A stretch of 64,000 bases of DNA from Anodontia alba (lineage: Eukaryota > Mollusca > Bivalvia > Lucinida > Lucinidae): assembly GCA_964016985.1 (NCBI GenBank), contig OZ024824.1:44561168-44625167 (forward strand), read 5' to 3'. The notes beneath the pieces are model-generated. The model worked only from the letters and a program-made list of their open reading frames with translations, ran no database searches and was not told where the DNA came from. Below, one piece after another: positions 52,170-63,620 of this stretch. The position numbers and the translations under genes are program-made. The first letter of the stretch is position 1. Every line of letters starts with the position of its first letter.

Positions 52170-52420
52170 TTCTTTTTTATCTTATCGTGGAAATGTTTAT
52201 TGTGTTGACTCAGTAGAATCTCATCATGGATGCTTTTCGAATGAGTACACTCAACATACCATTATTTTATAGAAGCTCGTAAAGGCATCCCTAAATTATC
52301 CTCATTTGCCTCCTGACCTGGCGCTATGATTAACCCTCGATGGCTCGAACTACCCATGTCTAGAACAAATTTCCATGGCCCAAACGACGTTCGAGCCATT
52401 AAAGTTCGACTGTACCCATA
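52170..52420. repeat. Palindrome and pogo-like fragment
   Basis: 52170-52265 resembles the ATTAGAAG palindrome class (GAATCTCATC, GAATGAGTACACTCAAC). 52330-52420 has CCCTCGATGGCTCGAACTAC and GTTCGAGCCATTAAAGTTCG with CTGTAC, like one end of the pogo-like MITE at 22306. The remaining 51880-52170 and 52420-52630 hold nothing recognised. Confidence 0.45.
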
Positions 52421-52634
52421 AGCTTTTAGCAAAACGGGCAACAGAATATGTTGATAAATCTTCGGTTTTGATATCCGCAACACATTAAGTAGGAGCTTAT
52501 CTTGGCTTCTATATTTGCTCTGGTGGACAATAATATAGTGTGTCATTAGGGAGGGAGTGTAATTTGCATTGAAATGGCTGTCCCTAATACATACCCTGTC
52601 TCAGGGCTGACCCTATCGTTTCACTGAAACATCA

Positions 52635-52876
52635 GGACCCGGTTGTTCAAAAAGTCGTTAGTTTAACGAGCTCGTTAAGGGTCATTTAGTTAACTGTTTA
52701 AGTGGATTCAATTTACAATATTCTGATATTTTTTGCTGAAAAAATGTGAATAGCTTTTGCATTGCAAAAGCTACTCAAATTTTTTTCAGCAAAAAATTTC
52801 AGCATATCTGTGTATCACTTGATGTAAATTTTAACGAATCGTTTAACGATGTCGTTAGCTTTCAACAACTGGGCCC
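52635..52876. repeat. Palindromic MITE, second copy
   Basis: GGACCCGGTTGTTCAAAAAG and TTTCAACAACTGGGCCC are inverted. The inner stem is GAATAGCTTTTGCATTGCA with its complement. It matches 18224-18448. Confidence 0.8.
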
Positions 52877-52964
52877 TGTAATTTAAACATGTTGAGAGAA
52901 TTCCCACAAAATTTGACAGCATGCTGTTCAGGCTTTGAAACAAATGAGACGAGTAGCTGACTTG

Positions 52965-53230
52965 CTGCCAGCCGGGCTTCATATCACAGTCGTTAGCACA
53001 TCCGACTGCAGAGCCAAAGGTAGCAAGTTCAAATCACAGCTTGGCCGCATGACTTTCTTGAAGATTGATCATGAGATAATTTTTACGGTCATTCTCCTCC
53101 TGCCTCTGAGGGCAGTTGTTATGCGAAAGTATGTGCAAGCATACTGCTTAACCGCTTACAGGACTGAACCTGCTCAGGAAAAGTGTTGACATGACCTCAA
53201 CAGTGTTGACTGGGCCGTAAAACCCCAATT
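52965..53230 (+). mobile_element. Old, diverged tRNA-derived SINE
   Basis: A tRNA-like head (GTCGTTAGCACATCCGAC, GCAAGTTCAAATCACAGC) is followed by GATTGATCATGAGATAAT and TTGACTGGGCCGTAAAACC in the family order, with many substitutions and deletions. Confidence 0.6.
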
Positions 53231-53394
53231 CAAAAGTGTTCTGGTCCATTAAACTCCATTTCAAAGCTGACTCACTGTCCACCTTTGTACAGAATTCACC
53301 AGAAGTACAGAATCTACAATGTGAGTGCTCGTAGAAGCACCGTTACCAAAGACAAGAGCGTGTACGACCCATTTTCGGGGGAGGCAACGCTGCC

Positions 53395-53515
53395 AATTTT
53401 ATCGCTTTTCTAAAAGGGGTCTACTCTAAAAAGATAGAATTTGCTCCCCATGGGAGCAAATTCGCTCCCCATGGGAGCAAATTCCTACCTCTTAGAGTAT
53501 GCCACTTTTCAGAAG
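53395..53515. repeat. Palindromic repeat (GGGGTCTACTCTAAA type)
   Basis: TTCTAAAAGGGGTCTACTC and the partial complement near GAGTATGCCACTTTTCAG frame two copies of CTCCCCATGGGAGCAAATTC. A related palindrome lies at 56688-56756. Confidence 0.6.
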
Positions 53516-53520
53516 GATGT

Positions 53521-53715
53521 AGAAGCGTCCAGGTGGTCGAGTGGTTAGCGCTTCCAATTTCGGGGTTCCGGGTTCGAATACTGCTGGAGGCGAATTTTAG
53601 CTTATGACGGTACGGCGCTTCATTGCACAGAGCCTGTCATTATAATCCTTACATCGTCTCGATATGACTTAAGTTATGTTGAAAGGGACGCAAAACACCA
53701 AAGTATCATCATCTT
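53521..53715 (+). mobile_element. tRNA(Leu/Ser)-like SINE
   Basis: GGTGGTCGAGTGGTTAGCGC and TCCGGGTTCGAATACTGC (A- and B-box) precede the body ending GTTGAAAGGGACGCAAAACA and a TCATCATC tail. Another SINE inserted at its 3' end. Confidence 0.8.
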
Positions 53716-53716
53716 T

Positions 53717-53900
53717 GAGCCCCGCCGGATCGGCAACATTCTGTCTACGGTCATTCTCTCCCTTCCGCTGATTCAAGAAGGGCAGTTGTCAGTTTCTGGT
53801 TAACCGCTTAGAGGACTAGGCCTGTCCTGTAAAAGTGTGGTTGGTAAACTGACCCCATTGGGTTGACTGGGCCGTAAAACCTCAACGCAAACAAACAAAT
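53717..53900 (+). mobile_element. Internally deleted SINE in the tail of the preceding SINE
   Basis: It has GCCCCGCCGGATCGGCAAC, TTCAAGAAGGGCAG and CAACGCAAACAAAC of the GCCGGCCTCGGTGGC family, lacking the head and parts of the body. ATCATCTTT occurs at both borders and is the likely target duplication. Confidence 0.7.
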
Positions 53901-54083
53901 CATCTTTCAGAAGGATATTGTACTGCTTATATGCCCTGCTCCGATACGCCTGTTGGAATAATTTAAATGGCAGCAAGTTATCTTGTCCACTCCAGTGACA
54001 GTAATATGTAATTATTGACCATTTTCATTAAAATACTAAAAATCATGTAAGCATTGACGATAAGTATTAAGAGCGTCAGCGAG

Positions 54084-54130
54084 TTTTTTTTTTTTTTTTT
54101 TTTTTGTGGGGGGGGGGGGGGGGGGGGGGT
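54084..54130. repeat. T/G homopolymer tracts
   Basis: A run of about 20 T is followed by about 20 G. The region 54130-55135 has no recognised gene, only a short perfect hairpin GGCCCGACAAAATGTCGGGCC near 54577 and A/T tracts near 54470-54510 and 54650-54685. Confidence 0.85.
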
Positions 54131-55139
54131 TGGCATATTTTATTTGAACAAATAAATAGGGCCTTAACATTTCATACGATTTAGCTCGTACTTTTCTTAA
54201 TCTTACTGCACTTAGTTAACTAATAAAATCTCGGTTCGTTTTCGTTTGCAGTATTTCCGCTTGTTATGTATTTCAAAATTAGTATTCATCCATCCCTCAG
54301 ACTTGCCAATTAACGTTGCAAAAACATGCGAATCGACTGTCATAAAAATATAATCGATTTATCATCAGTCTGGGCATTAGTATTCATTTATGCAAATAAC
54401 GTTTCTCTGAATGTAATGCACATGTATACCAAATCATTTACAGGCGTCAGTTTTGGATTTTCTCTCTCTTTTTTTTTTAAACGTAGTTGTTTTTTTTTTT
54501 TTTTTAACTTTTTCCACGCTGTTGGCGACTTTTGTCGTCTGCTGATAACCCTTACAAACAGTTTGATCACAGATCAGGCCCGACAAAATGTCGGGCCTAT
54601 CTGGCTCCAAATTGTTTGACACTCTGATAATATTCCTGAAATATTCCTTTTGAAAAAAAAAAAAATAATAATTAAAAAAAAAATCCACAGGCGACAAAAA
54701 AGCATGCAAAATTACTCAGCATGCAAAGAGTTATGCAGAACTCGATTTCCCAAGCTAGCAGAACGGACTCCGGCAATGGTCCCAGGGAAATAGCAATAAA
54801 AATGCACTATGGTAAACCTTAGTCACTATTAGCAGTTTAAGCATATGAAGAATAGTTTTTTCCCATGTTTTACTATAAATTCAGATTTTTTTTCTAACAG
54901 TTACGATCATAGGAGCATGTGCATGCAAACAGGTGCAATTTGACATGGACAGCCGACGTGCCTCTATATTTATAAGCTCTACAAAGTATGTAGAACCTAA
55001 CAGCGAGCAGCAAAGATCCTGACCCATTGCACAGATGCGCGGGATGGTAATATTATCAAAGCCAAGTTGTAACTTTCTGTTTGCTCGCACACATTATTAT
55101 AAATCATATAGGGTTGTTACATATTATGTAGGATTATTG

Positions 55140-55255
55140 CACTGGTATTGGTGAATATTTTTCGAGTTGGGATATGAAAGAGCACGAGCTTGCGAGCGGT
55201 GTTTATTATCCTAACGCGGGGTAATATTCACCAATATCAATACAATAACCCTTTT
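55140..55255. repeat. Palindromic repeat
   Basis: ATTGGTGAATATTTTTCG at the left and GGTAATATTCACCAAT at the right form a foldback around GAGCACGAGCTTGCGAGCGG. Similar palindromes follow at 55985-56150 and 57724-57822. Confidence 0.65.
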
Positions 55256-55740
55256 ATTAGATAGCGATAAATATTTTGCGTCATTTTCAATTGTTTTAGT
55301 TTCAAAATAAGCATTTTTATTATCTAAAATTCAGAGCCTGCATGAATGCCCGATTTGGGCGTGACTTCATTGCCCAAAGACGTTATTAAAAGCATCTTCA
55401 TGTAACGGTAACAATCGAAGGCATCCGAGTAAGCATGCATTATCAAGTAAGTGTTTCGATATCGAGTGTTATTATATATAACCTAAAAATAGACGGACTT
55501 TCATTGGCCCAGTGACTAATTCTGATGCCCACCGGTTCGGGTTTTTTTTCCCCATTGAATATGTCTACCTAAAACTTGAACATCACGTGAAAGAATGCAT
55601 TGAGGGAAACCGTCATCGTTTGGTTTCTGTTCGCCGTTGTGCTTGATATCTGATTACGCTGTAAAGCCAGAATCCAGCATCATCTTCGCATCATCACCAG
55701 ACACAAGAAACACGGAAGACGAAAGTACGCATGTTAAATC

Positions 55741-55914
55741 GGCTGCTTCAGAAAGTGTGAAAAGAGGCGTTTTGCGAGCCTAACTAATGTGACATATGAA
55801 ACTTTGCTGCAAGAAAGGGAGTCGGGGACCACCAGGCAGGCCACTGAAGTTGCTATCCGTACGTTTCGGGCTTATCTGATTGAAAAAGGACTCGATCCTT
55901 GTTTAGAAACATGA
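55741..55914 (+). pseudogene. Short Crypton/DUF3504-like coding relic
   Basis: An open frame of 57 codons without its own start reads KRRFASLTNVTYETLLQERE, SGTTRQATEVAIRTFRAYL and IEKGLDPCLET, then a stop. The pattern (R-F-A-S-L.., a dozen residues, then T..A....I.TFR.YL..KG) recalls the N-terminal core-binding segment of DUF3504/Crypton-type tyrosine recombinase-derived proteins. A possible splice acceptor (CTGCTTCAG) precedes it. No catalytic domain follows. It may be a relic, or an isolated exon of a larger gene; the identification is tentative. Confidence 0.4.
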
Positions 55915-55984
55915 ATTTCTTTATCAGTTTGTTCATTGGTTAAATAATAAAACAATTGTCGACTAATGAGTCATTGAATAAGAT

Positions 55985-56150
55985 GTGATATCCATTGGAA
56001 AACAACAATATTGACCTCGGCTATCGCCGCGGTCAATATTCGTATTCTCCAGTGGATATCGCATCATACTCGGCTATCGCCTCGGTCGGCTATCGTCTCG
56101 GTCAATATTGATATTCTCCAAAGTATTCATATTAATACCCGCATCATATT
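55985..56150. repeat. Palindromic repeat
   Basis: GGATATCGCATCAT, CGGCTATCGCC and GGTCAATATTC phrases recur in both orientations around 56025-56110 (GACCTCGGCTATCGCCGCGG). No gene. Confidence 0.55.
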
Positions 56151-56335
56151 CAATGACTCATTAGTCAATAACTGTATAATATCTGTACGCATATCGTTCT
56201 CGGATAATTATCACACAATTTAAATCATTCAATATTTATAGTTATGTTATATTTTGCACGAACAAAACTTGAAAGACTCATACATGTACATTTCTAGTGC
56301 CAGTTCGCAGGGTCAAACCTGCACGTTTTTTGTTT

Positions 56336-56355
56336 TGTTTTCTTTCTTTTTCTTT

Positions 56356-56393
<38 letters not shown>

Positions 56394-56545
56394 TTGTTTA
56401 TACATTATTTGACGAACGTTTCAAGGACTTTTAACAGTTTAGAGAAAAGTAAGTTTTAAAGGTTCAAAGCTTCATTCTTCTTCTTCTAAAACGTTTGATT
56501 CTTCGTAAACCCCCCCCCCCCCCCCCAAAAAAAAAAAAAAAAAAA
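56336..56545. repeat. T tract and C/A tracts
   Basis: A T-rich run of about 55 lies at 56336-56390. A C run followed by an A run lies at 56509-56545. Confidence 0.9.
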
Positions 56546-56687
56546 CCCACAGAATCAGATATCTCTTTATTGTGGATAACTATATGGCAGATAGAGAATT
56601 CGAAAACAGCGGATTTACTGTTGCTTTGGACGGAAATGAACATTAGTACCGAAAACTATACAAACAAACAGTTATGCCTCCCTTTCC

Positions 56688-56756
56688 TAAAAGGGGTCTA
56701 CTCTAAATGGAAAGATTTTGTTCTCCTTGGGAGTAGACCCCTTTTAGGAAGGGACT
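56688..56756. repeat. Palindromic MITE core (AGGGGTCTACTC type)
   Basis: CCTAAAAGGGGTCTACTC and GAGTAGACCCCTTTTAGG are exact complements about 30 bases apart. It is a smaller relative of 53395-53515. 56760-57720 shows only an AACAG microsatellite (56934-56953) and no gene. Confidence 0.75.
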
Positions 56757-57723
56757 TGCTGTGCAGAAAAGCAAACAGAAAGTCACAGAAATTGTCCGAA
56801 TTGTAAAAATATAAACCACCAGTCTTTAATTTATCTGAGCATAAGCATTTCAAGTTACATATATGAAAACGCTATTAAGTATTACACCTATCCGGTGGTG
56901 CTACGACAAGTCGGTGGAGGAACTCTATGAACAGAACAGAACAGAACAGAAAGGCTCATTCTCTACCGCGTGCATCAAGTCCCTTTAATTCATGGTTTGC
57001 AAAGCTGTACCTGCAAAGTAAATCAGGAAGAAAAACGTTCTCGTACTATATAATGTGTGCCGCATCAGATTGACTGACACGTGATCTATAGGGAATACGT
57101 AAATCATTTAACATTTATTAGAATCTGTTTAGTAACTCTGAAGTATTCTATCATTAAAATGAGCCGAGACACGTAAATCGCACCTTATCATGTATACAAA
57201 TAGTGCAGTTCCAGATGGGAATGCATATCAGACCAGTCCGAAGACAGTCTACGTCAGACGATTTAGTTTATCTCATTTGTGATAATGATAAAATAATGAT
57301 AATAACAATAACTACAACAACAACAGTATTAATAATTAGATATCTTACATATTGTTGTAGCAACAAAAATTATTGTTATAAGGGTTACCCGGGAGCTGTT
57401 CGCAGACTAATCAGGCCGTCACTTCCGCAGACGGAATATCATATATCATTTTAGATAACAAAGACTCACTCACTCAAAATGCATGTGCACAGATTGATTT
57501 GGACATTCCCCAGCAAACAAACAGCATCAAAACAATGTTGTGTCGACATGTCTGCAACATCGAAATAATGCTGTGACGACGTGTGTTTAATGGGTCGTCA
57601 CCCTAGCCAGTCTCACTGGAGTTAGAAGTTATATTATTTCTTTTCTTGGTAACCTATTCTTCGATTTTCTTTCACAGCTCATCAACTAGGTTTGATCGAA
57701 TATCGTGTAAGTACCCGGTCTTA

Positions 57724-57822
57724 GTTATACCATGGTTCGTGCGCATGTACTATGCGATAATGCACGAGCGTGAGCGAGTGCATTATCTCACGTACATGCG
57801 CAGAGCCATGGTATAACTGATT
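57724..57822. repeat. Palindromic repeat (TTATACCATGG type)
   Basis: GTTATACCATGGTTCGTGCG and GCAGAGCCATGGTATAAC are complementary arms around GCACGAGCGTGAGCGAGTGC. Noncoding. Confidence 0.75.
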
Positions 57823-58109
57823 TATCACATTTACATGCATGTAGATCATCTACATCGCAAGATATTTCATGTTGAATGTTGGCAATTTAGGCAACTATGT
57901 GATAATTTTTGGTTATTGAGATTTAACCTTAGTTTTATTTACATAGAGACAATGGAACATCCATTGGTTAAGCTCTAGTTATTGCGAACAGGACCGTTAA
58001 TTCTCCGTCGCACATTACACTTGGCTTTAACTTGTCCAAACCACAACAAAACGGTTAAAGCAGCAAACACACACCTCCGGAGAGTCAATGGATACGTCTT
58101 TTGTTTTGA

Positions 58110-58670
58110 AAAAGTTTCTGAAAATGTCCAGGATAATTATTGCAACAAATGTTTGAAGTTGCCTAGAAACACTTTATACGAAATAGCCCGCGGAGAATGT
58201 GGTAGGTACCTCTTGTACGTTGACTACTTCTGTAGGTCAGTAAAATATTGGCTAACGTTGATCAGAATGAATGTGAACATATATTCATACAAAAGCTATA
58301 AAATGCTACGTAACCTGGATGAAAATGTGGGAATTACATGGGCATCAAAACCAGGGAATTGTTATTCAGACACGGGTTTGGTTATGTCTGGGTAGCTGAC
58401 GAGATGACGGATCGGAAAATTCTAAACATCGGCTTATTGATTGTAGCAAGCAAGACTGGTGTGCATTTTGTTTTCAGGCAGAACAAGGCATTACAGATTT
58501 ATAATGCCAGCATTAAAGGTTGCAAACTATGTTTATTTAGTTATACCGCTACAATTCTACAATTCAAAATATCTAAGTAAACTTAATTGCTCAGTGCACG
58601 GTTTAAATGCCGATATTCCATATAAGCAGAGATTATGTACTCTTTGAGACGAAGTGGTAGAAGACGAATA
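58110..58670 (+). pseudogene. LINE 3'-end relic (CNKCLKLPRNT family)
   Basis: The first frame (to 58395) carries NKCLKLPRNTLYEIARGECG, VKYWLTLIRMN and MLRNLDENVGITWASK. The second frame, from about 58341, continues TRELLFRHGFGYVWVADEM. Frameshifted remnants resembling VVEDEYHFL occur near 58650. This order matches a C-terminal region common in reverse transcriptase-like predictions from bivalves, recalled from general knowledge of the family. It has frameshifts and stops and lacks the RT palm. Confidence 0.6.
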
Positions 58671-58671
58671 C

Positions 58672-60832
58672 CATTTTTGTGGCACCTGCTTGTAGCAGGG
58701 TGCGATATAGCGTCCGCTTTTCCGCCCGTCCGTCCGTCCATCTGTCAACATTTATGTCGACGTTCGACATTAATGTCAAAGTTAGTATTCTAATCAACTA
58801 CAAGACTAAACAACCATCAAACCTTGCATGAAACATCTCCCTGACCCTCTGACTTTGCGACATAGGTGCCCGCTTTTCCGTTCGTCTGTCCGTCCGTCCG
58901 TCTGTTAACAGTTCTGTTATGTCGAAGTTCGACATTTATGTCAAAGTTAGTATTCTAATCAACTAGAAGACTAAACAACAATCAAACCTTGCAGGAAACA
59001 TCTCTCTGACCTCCTGACTTAGCGACATAGGCATCCGCTTTTCCGTTCGTCTATCCGTTTGTCCGTCTGTCCGTCTGTCAACATTTATGTCGAAGTTCGA
59101 CATTTATGTCAAAGTTAGTCTACTAATCAATTACAAGACTAAACAAGCAGGTGCGACAACAGCCATCAAATCTTGCATGAAACATCTCCCTGACCTCCTG
59201 ACTTTGCGACATAGGCGTCCGCTTTTCCGTTTGTCTGTCTGTTCGTCCGTCCGTCCGTCTGTCAACATTTATGTCGAAGTTCGACATTTATGTCAAAGTT
59301 GGTATTCTAATCAACTACAAGACTAAACAACCATCAAACCTTCCCTGACCTCCTGACTTTGCGACATAGGCATCCCCTTTTCCGTTCGTCCGTCCGTTTG
59401 TCCTTCCGTCCGTCTCAACATTTATCTCGAAGGTCGGCATGTACGTCAAAGTTAGTATTCTAATCAACTACAATTCTACAACAACCATCATACCTTGCAT
59501 GACATATCTCCCTGACTTTCTGACTTGGCAGGTACATTGATCCAGTGACCTTGACCTATATTTTGCGCTCCAGTGACTTTGACACAATTTACATTGACGT
59601 TCCAGATCTTCTCAACTATAAGGCGTACAACTACCAAACCTTGCATAGTGCTTCTCCTAGATGTACTGACTCGGCAGGTACCTTGACTCGTGATCTTGAC
59701 CTATATTTTGCGCTCCAGTGACTTTGACACATTTTGCGTCGACGTTCGATATCTCCTCAACTATAAGGCCTATAACCATCAAACCTTGCAAAGTGCTTCT
59801 TCTCAATGTACTGACTCGGCAGATTCCTTGATCTGGTCACCTTGACCTATATTTTGGCTGCAGTGACTTTGACATAATTTACGTCAACGTTCCAGATCTC
59901 CTCAAGTGTAAGGCCTCTAGCCACCAAACCTTGCATATTGCTTCTCCTAGATGTGCTGATTCGGCTGGTATCTTGACCCGGTGACCTTGACACATATTTT
60001 GCGCTCCAGTGCATTTTACACATTTTACGTCGATGTTCAATATCTCCTCAACTATAAGGCCTACAACCACCAAACCTTGCATAGTGCTTCTCCTCAATGT
60101 ACGAACTGCGCAGGTACCTTGACTCGGTGACCTTGACCTATATTTCGCGCTCCATTGACTTCTACACATTTTACGTCGCCCTTCCATATGTCCTCAACTG
60201 TAAGGCCTTCAACCACCAAATCTTGTATAGTGCTTCATCTCGATGTACTGACGCGGCAGGTACCTTGACCTGGTGACCTTGACCTATATTTTGCACTCCA
60301 GTGACTGAATTTGATGTTCGATATCTCCTCAAATATAAGACCTAAAACCATTAAACCTTGCATAGTGCTTTACCTCATTGCACTGGCTTGGCAGGTACCT
60401 TGACCCGGTGACCTTGACCTATATTTGTCACATTTTACGTTGATGTTAGATAACTCCTCAACTATAAGGCCTACAACCACCATATCTTGCATAGTGCTTC
60501 TCCTTGATGTACCGACTTAGCAGGTACCTTGACCCGGTGACCTTGACCTATATTTCACGCTCCAGTGACTTTTACACATTTTACTTCGACGTTCCATTAT
60601 CATTGGGCTGTATAATACGAAAAGTCAGTGCTGAAGATATAGCCATTAGAGGGAATGGCACTGGCCTGGAATATATGTGCCCCACTAGGCACTTTGTCTA
60701 CATTTTTTCAACCCAGTTTTCCAACTAAGCACTGCTAAGAATGAAATAAACTTGTTTAATAACCACGTTTTGATTGTGGCTCCTGTGACTTTTGCCCAAG
60801 GTGCGACGACGCCTTCCGCGGAATTCTTGTGT
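58672..60832 (+). mobile_element. Tandem-core element (GGCACCTGCTTGTAGCAGGG type), two cores
   Basis: The T-rich leader is followed by the stem CACCTGCTTGTAGCAGGGTG and GTCCGTCCGTCC. The first core (to about 59500) is five ~170-base units with CATTTATGTCGAAGTTCGAC and CATCAAACCTTGCATGAAAC. The second core (59530-60600) is about seven ~146-base units with GTGACCTTGACCTATATTTT and ATAAGGCCTACAACC. The 3' end has a stem (CCTTCCGCGGAA) and TTCTTGTGTT. No gene. Confidence 0.8.
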
Positions 60833-62190
60833 TATGAATTGTCCCGTGTACCAAACACTTCGTAAACATATTTACCGCAGGTTGTATCAGATAATACATT
60901 AGATTTATTTCATTGTCTCCTCAATGGTTCAGAACAGGAAGTATTAAATCTTGCAAAGCTCATTTACAATGGTTTTTAAGTTAGGGATGATAAAATAAGA
61001 CAAATATTTGTAAACAGGTAGTGATACATACATCTTGTTGTATAATACATGTATTTCATATTCTTGAATATTGATTCTTGTTTAATTAGCAAATACACTG
61101 AATTCGCCAAATCATCAGACTGAAGACATTTGTTCAAGATTTTTCTACCATATTTGTTGCTGTATTGTATATGACAATTTGTGTGTATTACTGAGTATAT
61201 TATGCGCACGGTGTATTTGTATTTGTATTATAGGCCGGAGGCCAGAATTACTGAATAAAAATTATTGTCGTATTATTGTCGTATTATTGTCAGTCATTAT
61301 ATAATGAACATAATAACTTAAAGCATCTGTGGGTAGTCTAATAACCACGTACCGTTCAAAATGCACTGTTTCTGTTTATCAGCCTGTTATCGGTATCGGT
61401 CGATACCAACTAGCATTCGACTTAAAAGCTACATCGGACAGTTCTCGAACCGCAAGGAATCCTGTCAGGCCGATGGCGGGCCAATGTAGATTTAAGTAGA
61501 CTGCTAGCTGGGTATTGTAACCAAGGTATTGCGAATACACGATATCATGCCAGCTAAACTAAAGAATATGTGATAATATGTTTTACAAACATGTGCAAGT
61601 TTATGCGCGTTTTGTTTATTTGTAGGCATATTTGCCATAATGGCAAATGCGATACAGTATTGTTCAGTCGCAGATGGCAGAGTGATGGTGCGTCCTGTAT
61701 GATTATACATGTACATGCATATGGAACCATGTAGCTTACTGTAATTGCATATGCTTGAGAGTTTTCGGAACAGTTCAATAAGATTGTCACTCGCTACAAA
61801 AAGGTAGTTTACAATATGGATATTCTGCGGAAAACTACATCTATGGTTGTTAATAACCCAGTTATGTTGATAGCTTGGCTTTCGTCTTTAAGTGCACGAC
61901 GGCGAGTCAGTCCTGACTAAATGACGGCCTCCTCTTCAATCTTTTCAAGTGTCAAAAGGTTGGTGTTTGACTGTCAGTGTCTGTGGTCGGGCTTATCGTT
62001 GTGTTGTGGTTTCAGATCGCCTTTGAGCACTTTGTTTTCTTTCATCACAGTGTTTTTTATTCCATGTACTTCACTGATGAGGTAGAGCCACCTACCCACG
62101 CCCCTCCCCCTGTGCGGACCGAACATATGCTTGTACTTTGGAGCTGCATCAGAATTAAAGGCGAGATTTCGCGGGAGTAAAACTGGTACA
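60833..62190. other. Stretch without recognised features
   Basis: AT-rich sequence. 61217-61260 has TTGTATTATAGGCCGGAGGC and a short TATTGTCG triplication. Open frames are under 80 codons and show no family resemblance. Confidence 0.6.
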
Positions 62191-62512
62191 GTGAACCCTC
62201 GTTATAACGACATTATTTGTTCCCAAGGATTTTGCCATTTAAATAATTTCCTGTTGTAAAGAATCCTTAATCAGCAGAATGACACGTAATAAAAGTCTTG
62301 GTTTATTTTTATGATTTTCATGGAACGTATGTTTTGGATATTTATTAGAATCGCCACAGTGAGGCGATTCTAACAAATATCCAAAACATATTTCTTGAAA
62401 TATTAAATACTTTGATTTAATTTTCAATAATTTCAGAATAGATAAAACTCTTTGAACGAACGCTTCGTGCCGATTAAATTAACATTATAACAAATTTGTC
62501 GTTGTATTGAGT
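62191..62512. repeat. Possible pogo-like MITE with nested palindrome
   Basis: CAGTGAACCCTCGTTATAAC at the left and a weak complement near ACAAATTTGTCGTTGTATTG at the right suggest a pogo-like MITE. ATTAGAATCGCCACAGTGAG and its complement inside form an ATTAGAAG-class palindrome. Both ends are degraded. Confidence 0.4.
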
Positions 62513-62671
62513 GTTTATATAAAGAAAATTGACTGTATAGGTATACCAGTATTTTTTCTACTTTTCGTTTCGAGGCGGTTTCTTTGTTGCAGTTCGTTTT
62601 TGTTCGTGCGTCAGTGGTTTCATATGTGTCGTTTGTTTCTGTCGTCCTTTCTTCTTTTGGGTGCTCGGGAT

Positions 62672-62995
62672 TTGTTTGTTTGTTTGATTTGGGCTTAACG
62701 TCGCTTTCAACAGTCTTTCAGTCATATCACGACCGTGTCTGGATGTGGCAGGGAGCTCAATGCTCACTTTTAGAGTGCTGCCTCACTGAAATATCACGCC
62801 CCAGACACTTTGACATGATATTCCACACAGTCACATTATACTGACAATGAGCTGACCAGTTCTAGCTCTGCTTTTTTAATGCTGAGCGCCAAGCAAAAGA
62901 GCAGCTAGTACCATTTTTAAAGTCTCTGGTATGACCCGGCTGGGGATCGAACCCGCAACCTCCCGGTCACAAAGCGGACGCCCTACCAGTGCTCG
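62672..62995 (-). mobile_element. tRNA-derived SINE of a third family, minus strand
   Basis: On the minus strand the head has GGTAGGGCGTCCGCTTTGTG (A-box region) and GGTTGCGGGTTCGATCCCC (B-box). It continues through a long body to AAAGCGACGTTAAGCCC and AAATCAAACAAACAAAC. The head and tail differ from both other SINE families here. It is not a functional tRNA gene. Confidence 0.85.
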
Positions 62996-63379
62996 GGAAG
63001 GCTGTGTTTTGTGAATGAGACATTCCCTGCATATCTTCACTTATATTTTTGTATCTATGATTATGTGCTCAAGGTTCAAGTAGGCCTCACTTTCTTTGAC
63101 CTGCTACCATGTAAATAATCCTTCTTCTTCTTCTATGGCGCGAAGACCCATTTCTTTTAACGAAATGAAATCTGTTTTACAACTTTCTTCTCCTCTCCGT
63201 TTCTTTGATTACTTTATAGATAAGTCAAGATGCTGGATGGTATTAAAATTACATTTGAATTACTCCGCCGTACTTATTATTCCAGGGATGGCACTTCCAT
63301 CTGTTTCCCCCGACTGTTTCGGTATGATTTAAATTTGAGATGCTATTTATCCTTTACGACACTATGAGCTAATTCAGCA

Positions 63380-63620
63380 GGCGAGAAATTGATGATGTTT
63401 TCCCCAGAAAATAGGGTTTTGCATTTCATGAAAATTATCTTTACCACAATACTCTAGGCTAATTTCAGCAGACGACATTTTGAAATATTTAGCTTATTTT
63501 CCGTCAGTACTTCAGAAAATAGGCTTTGGCATTTCATGCAAATTGTCTCTAATTTTTCTTACTTTTTTCCCCCGAAAACATGAAAATATTTCAAAATGTC
63601 GTCATCCGAAATTTTACCAA
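63380..63620. repeat. MITE-like repeat related to 25300-25500
   Basis: CAGAAAATAGG, TTTCATGCAAATTGTCTC and CAGCAGACGACATTTTG with partial complements at the right (CAAAATGTCGTC) indicate a foldback repeat sharing phrases with 25300-25500. The stretches 63000-63380 and 63620-63975 show nothing recognised. Confidence 0.5.

Noticed and set aside
58690..60730. CRISPR-like array appearance of regularly spaced repeats
   Set aside because: Units of 146-170 bases diverge throughout, with no constant repeat and unique spacer pattern. The setting is a spliced eukaryotic genome.
61504..61790. Two overlapping minus-strand frames of 70-78 codons
   Set aside because: They overlap each other in different frames and have no family resemblance; no supporting signals were seen.
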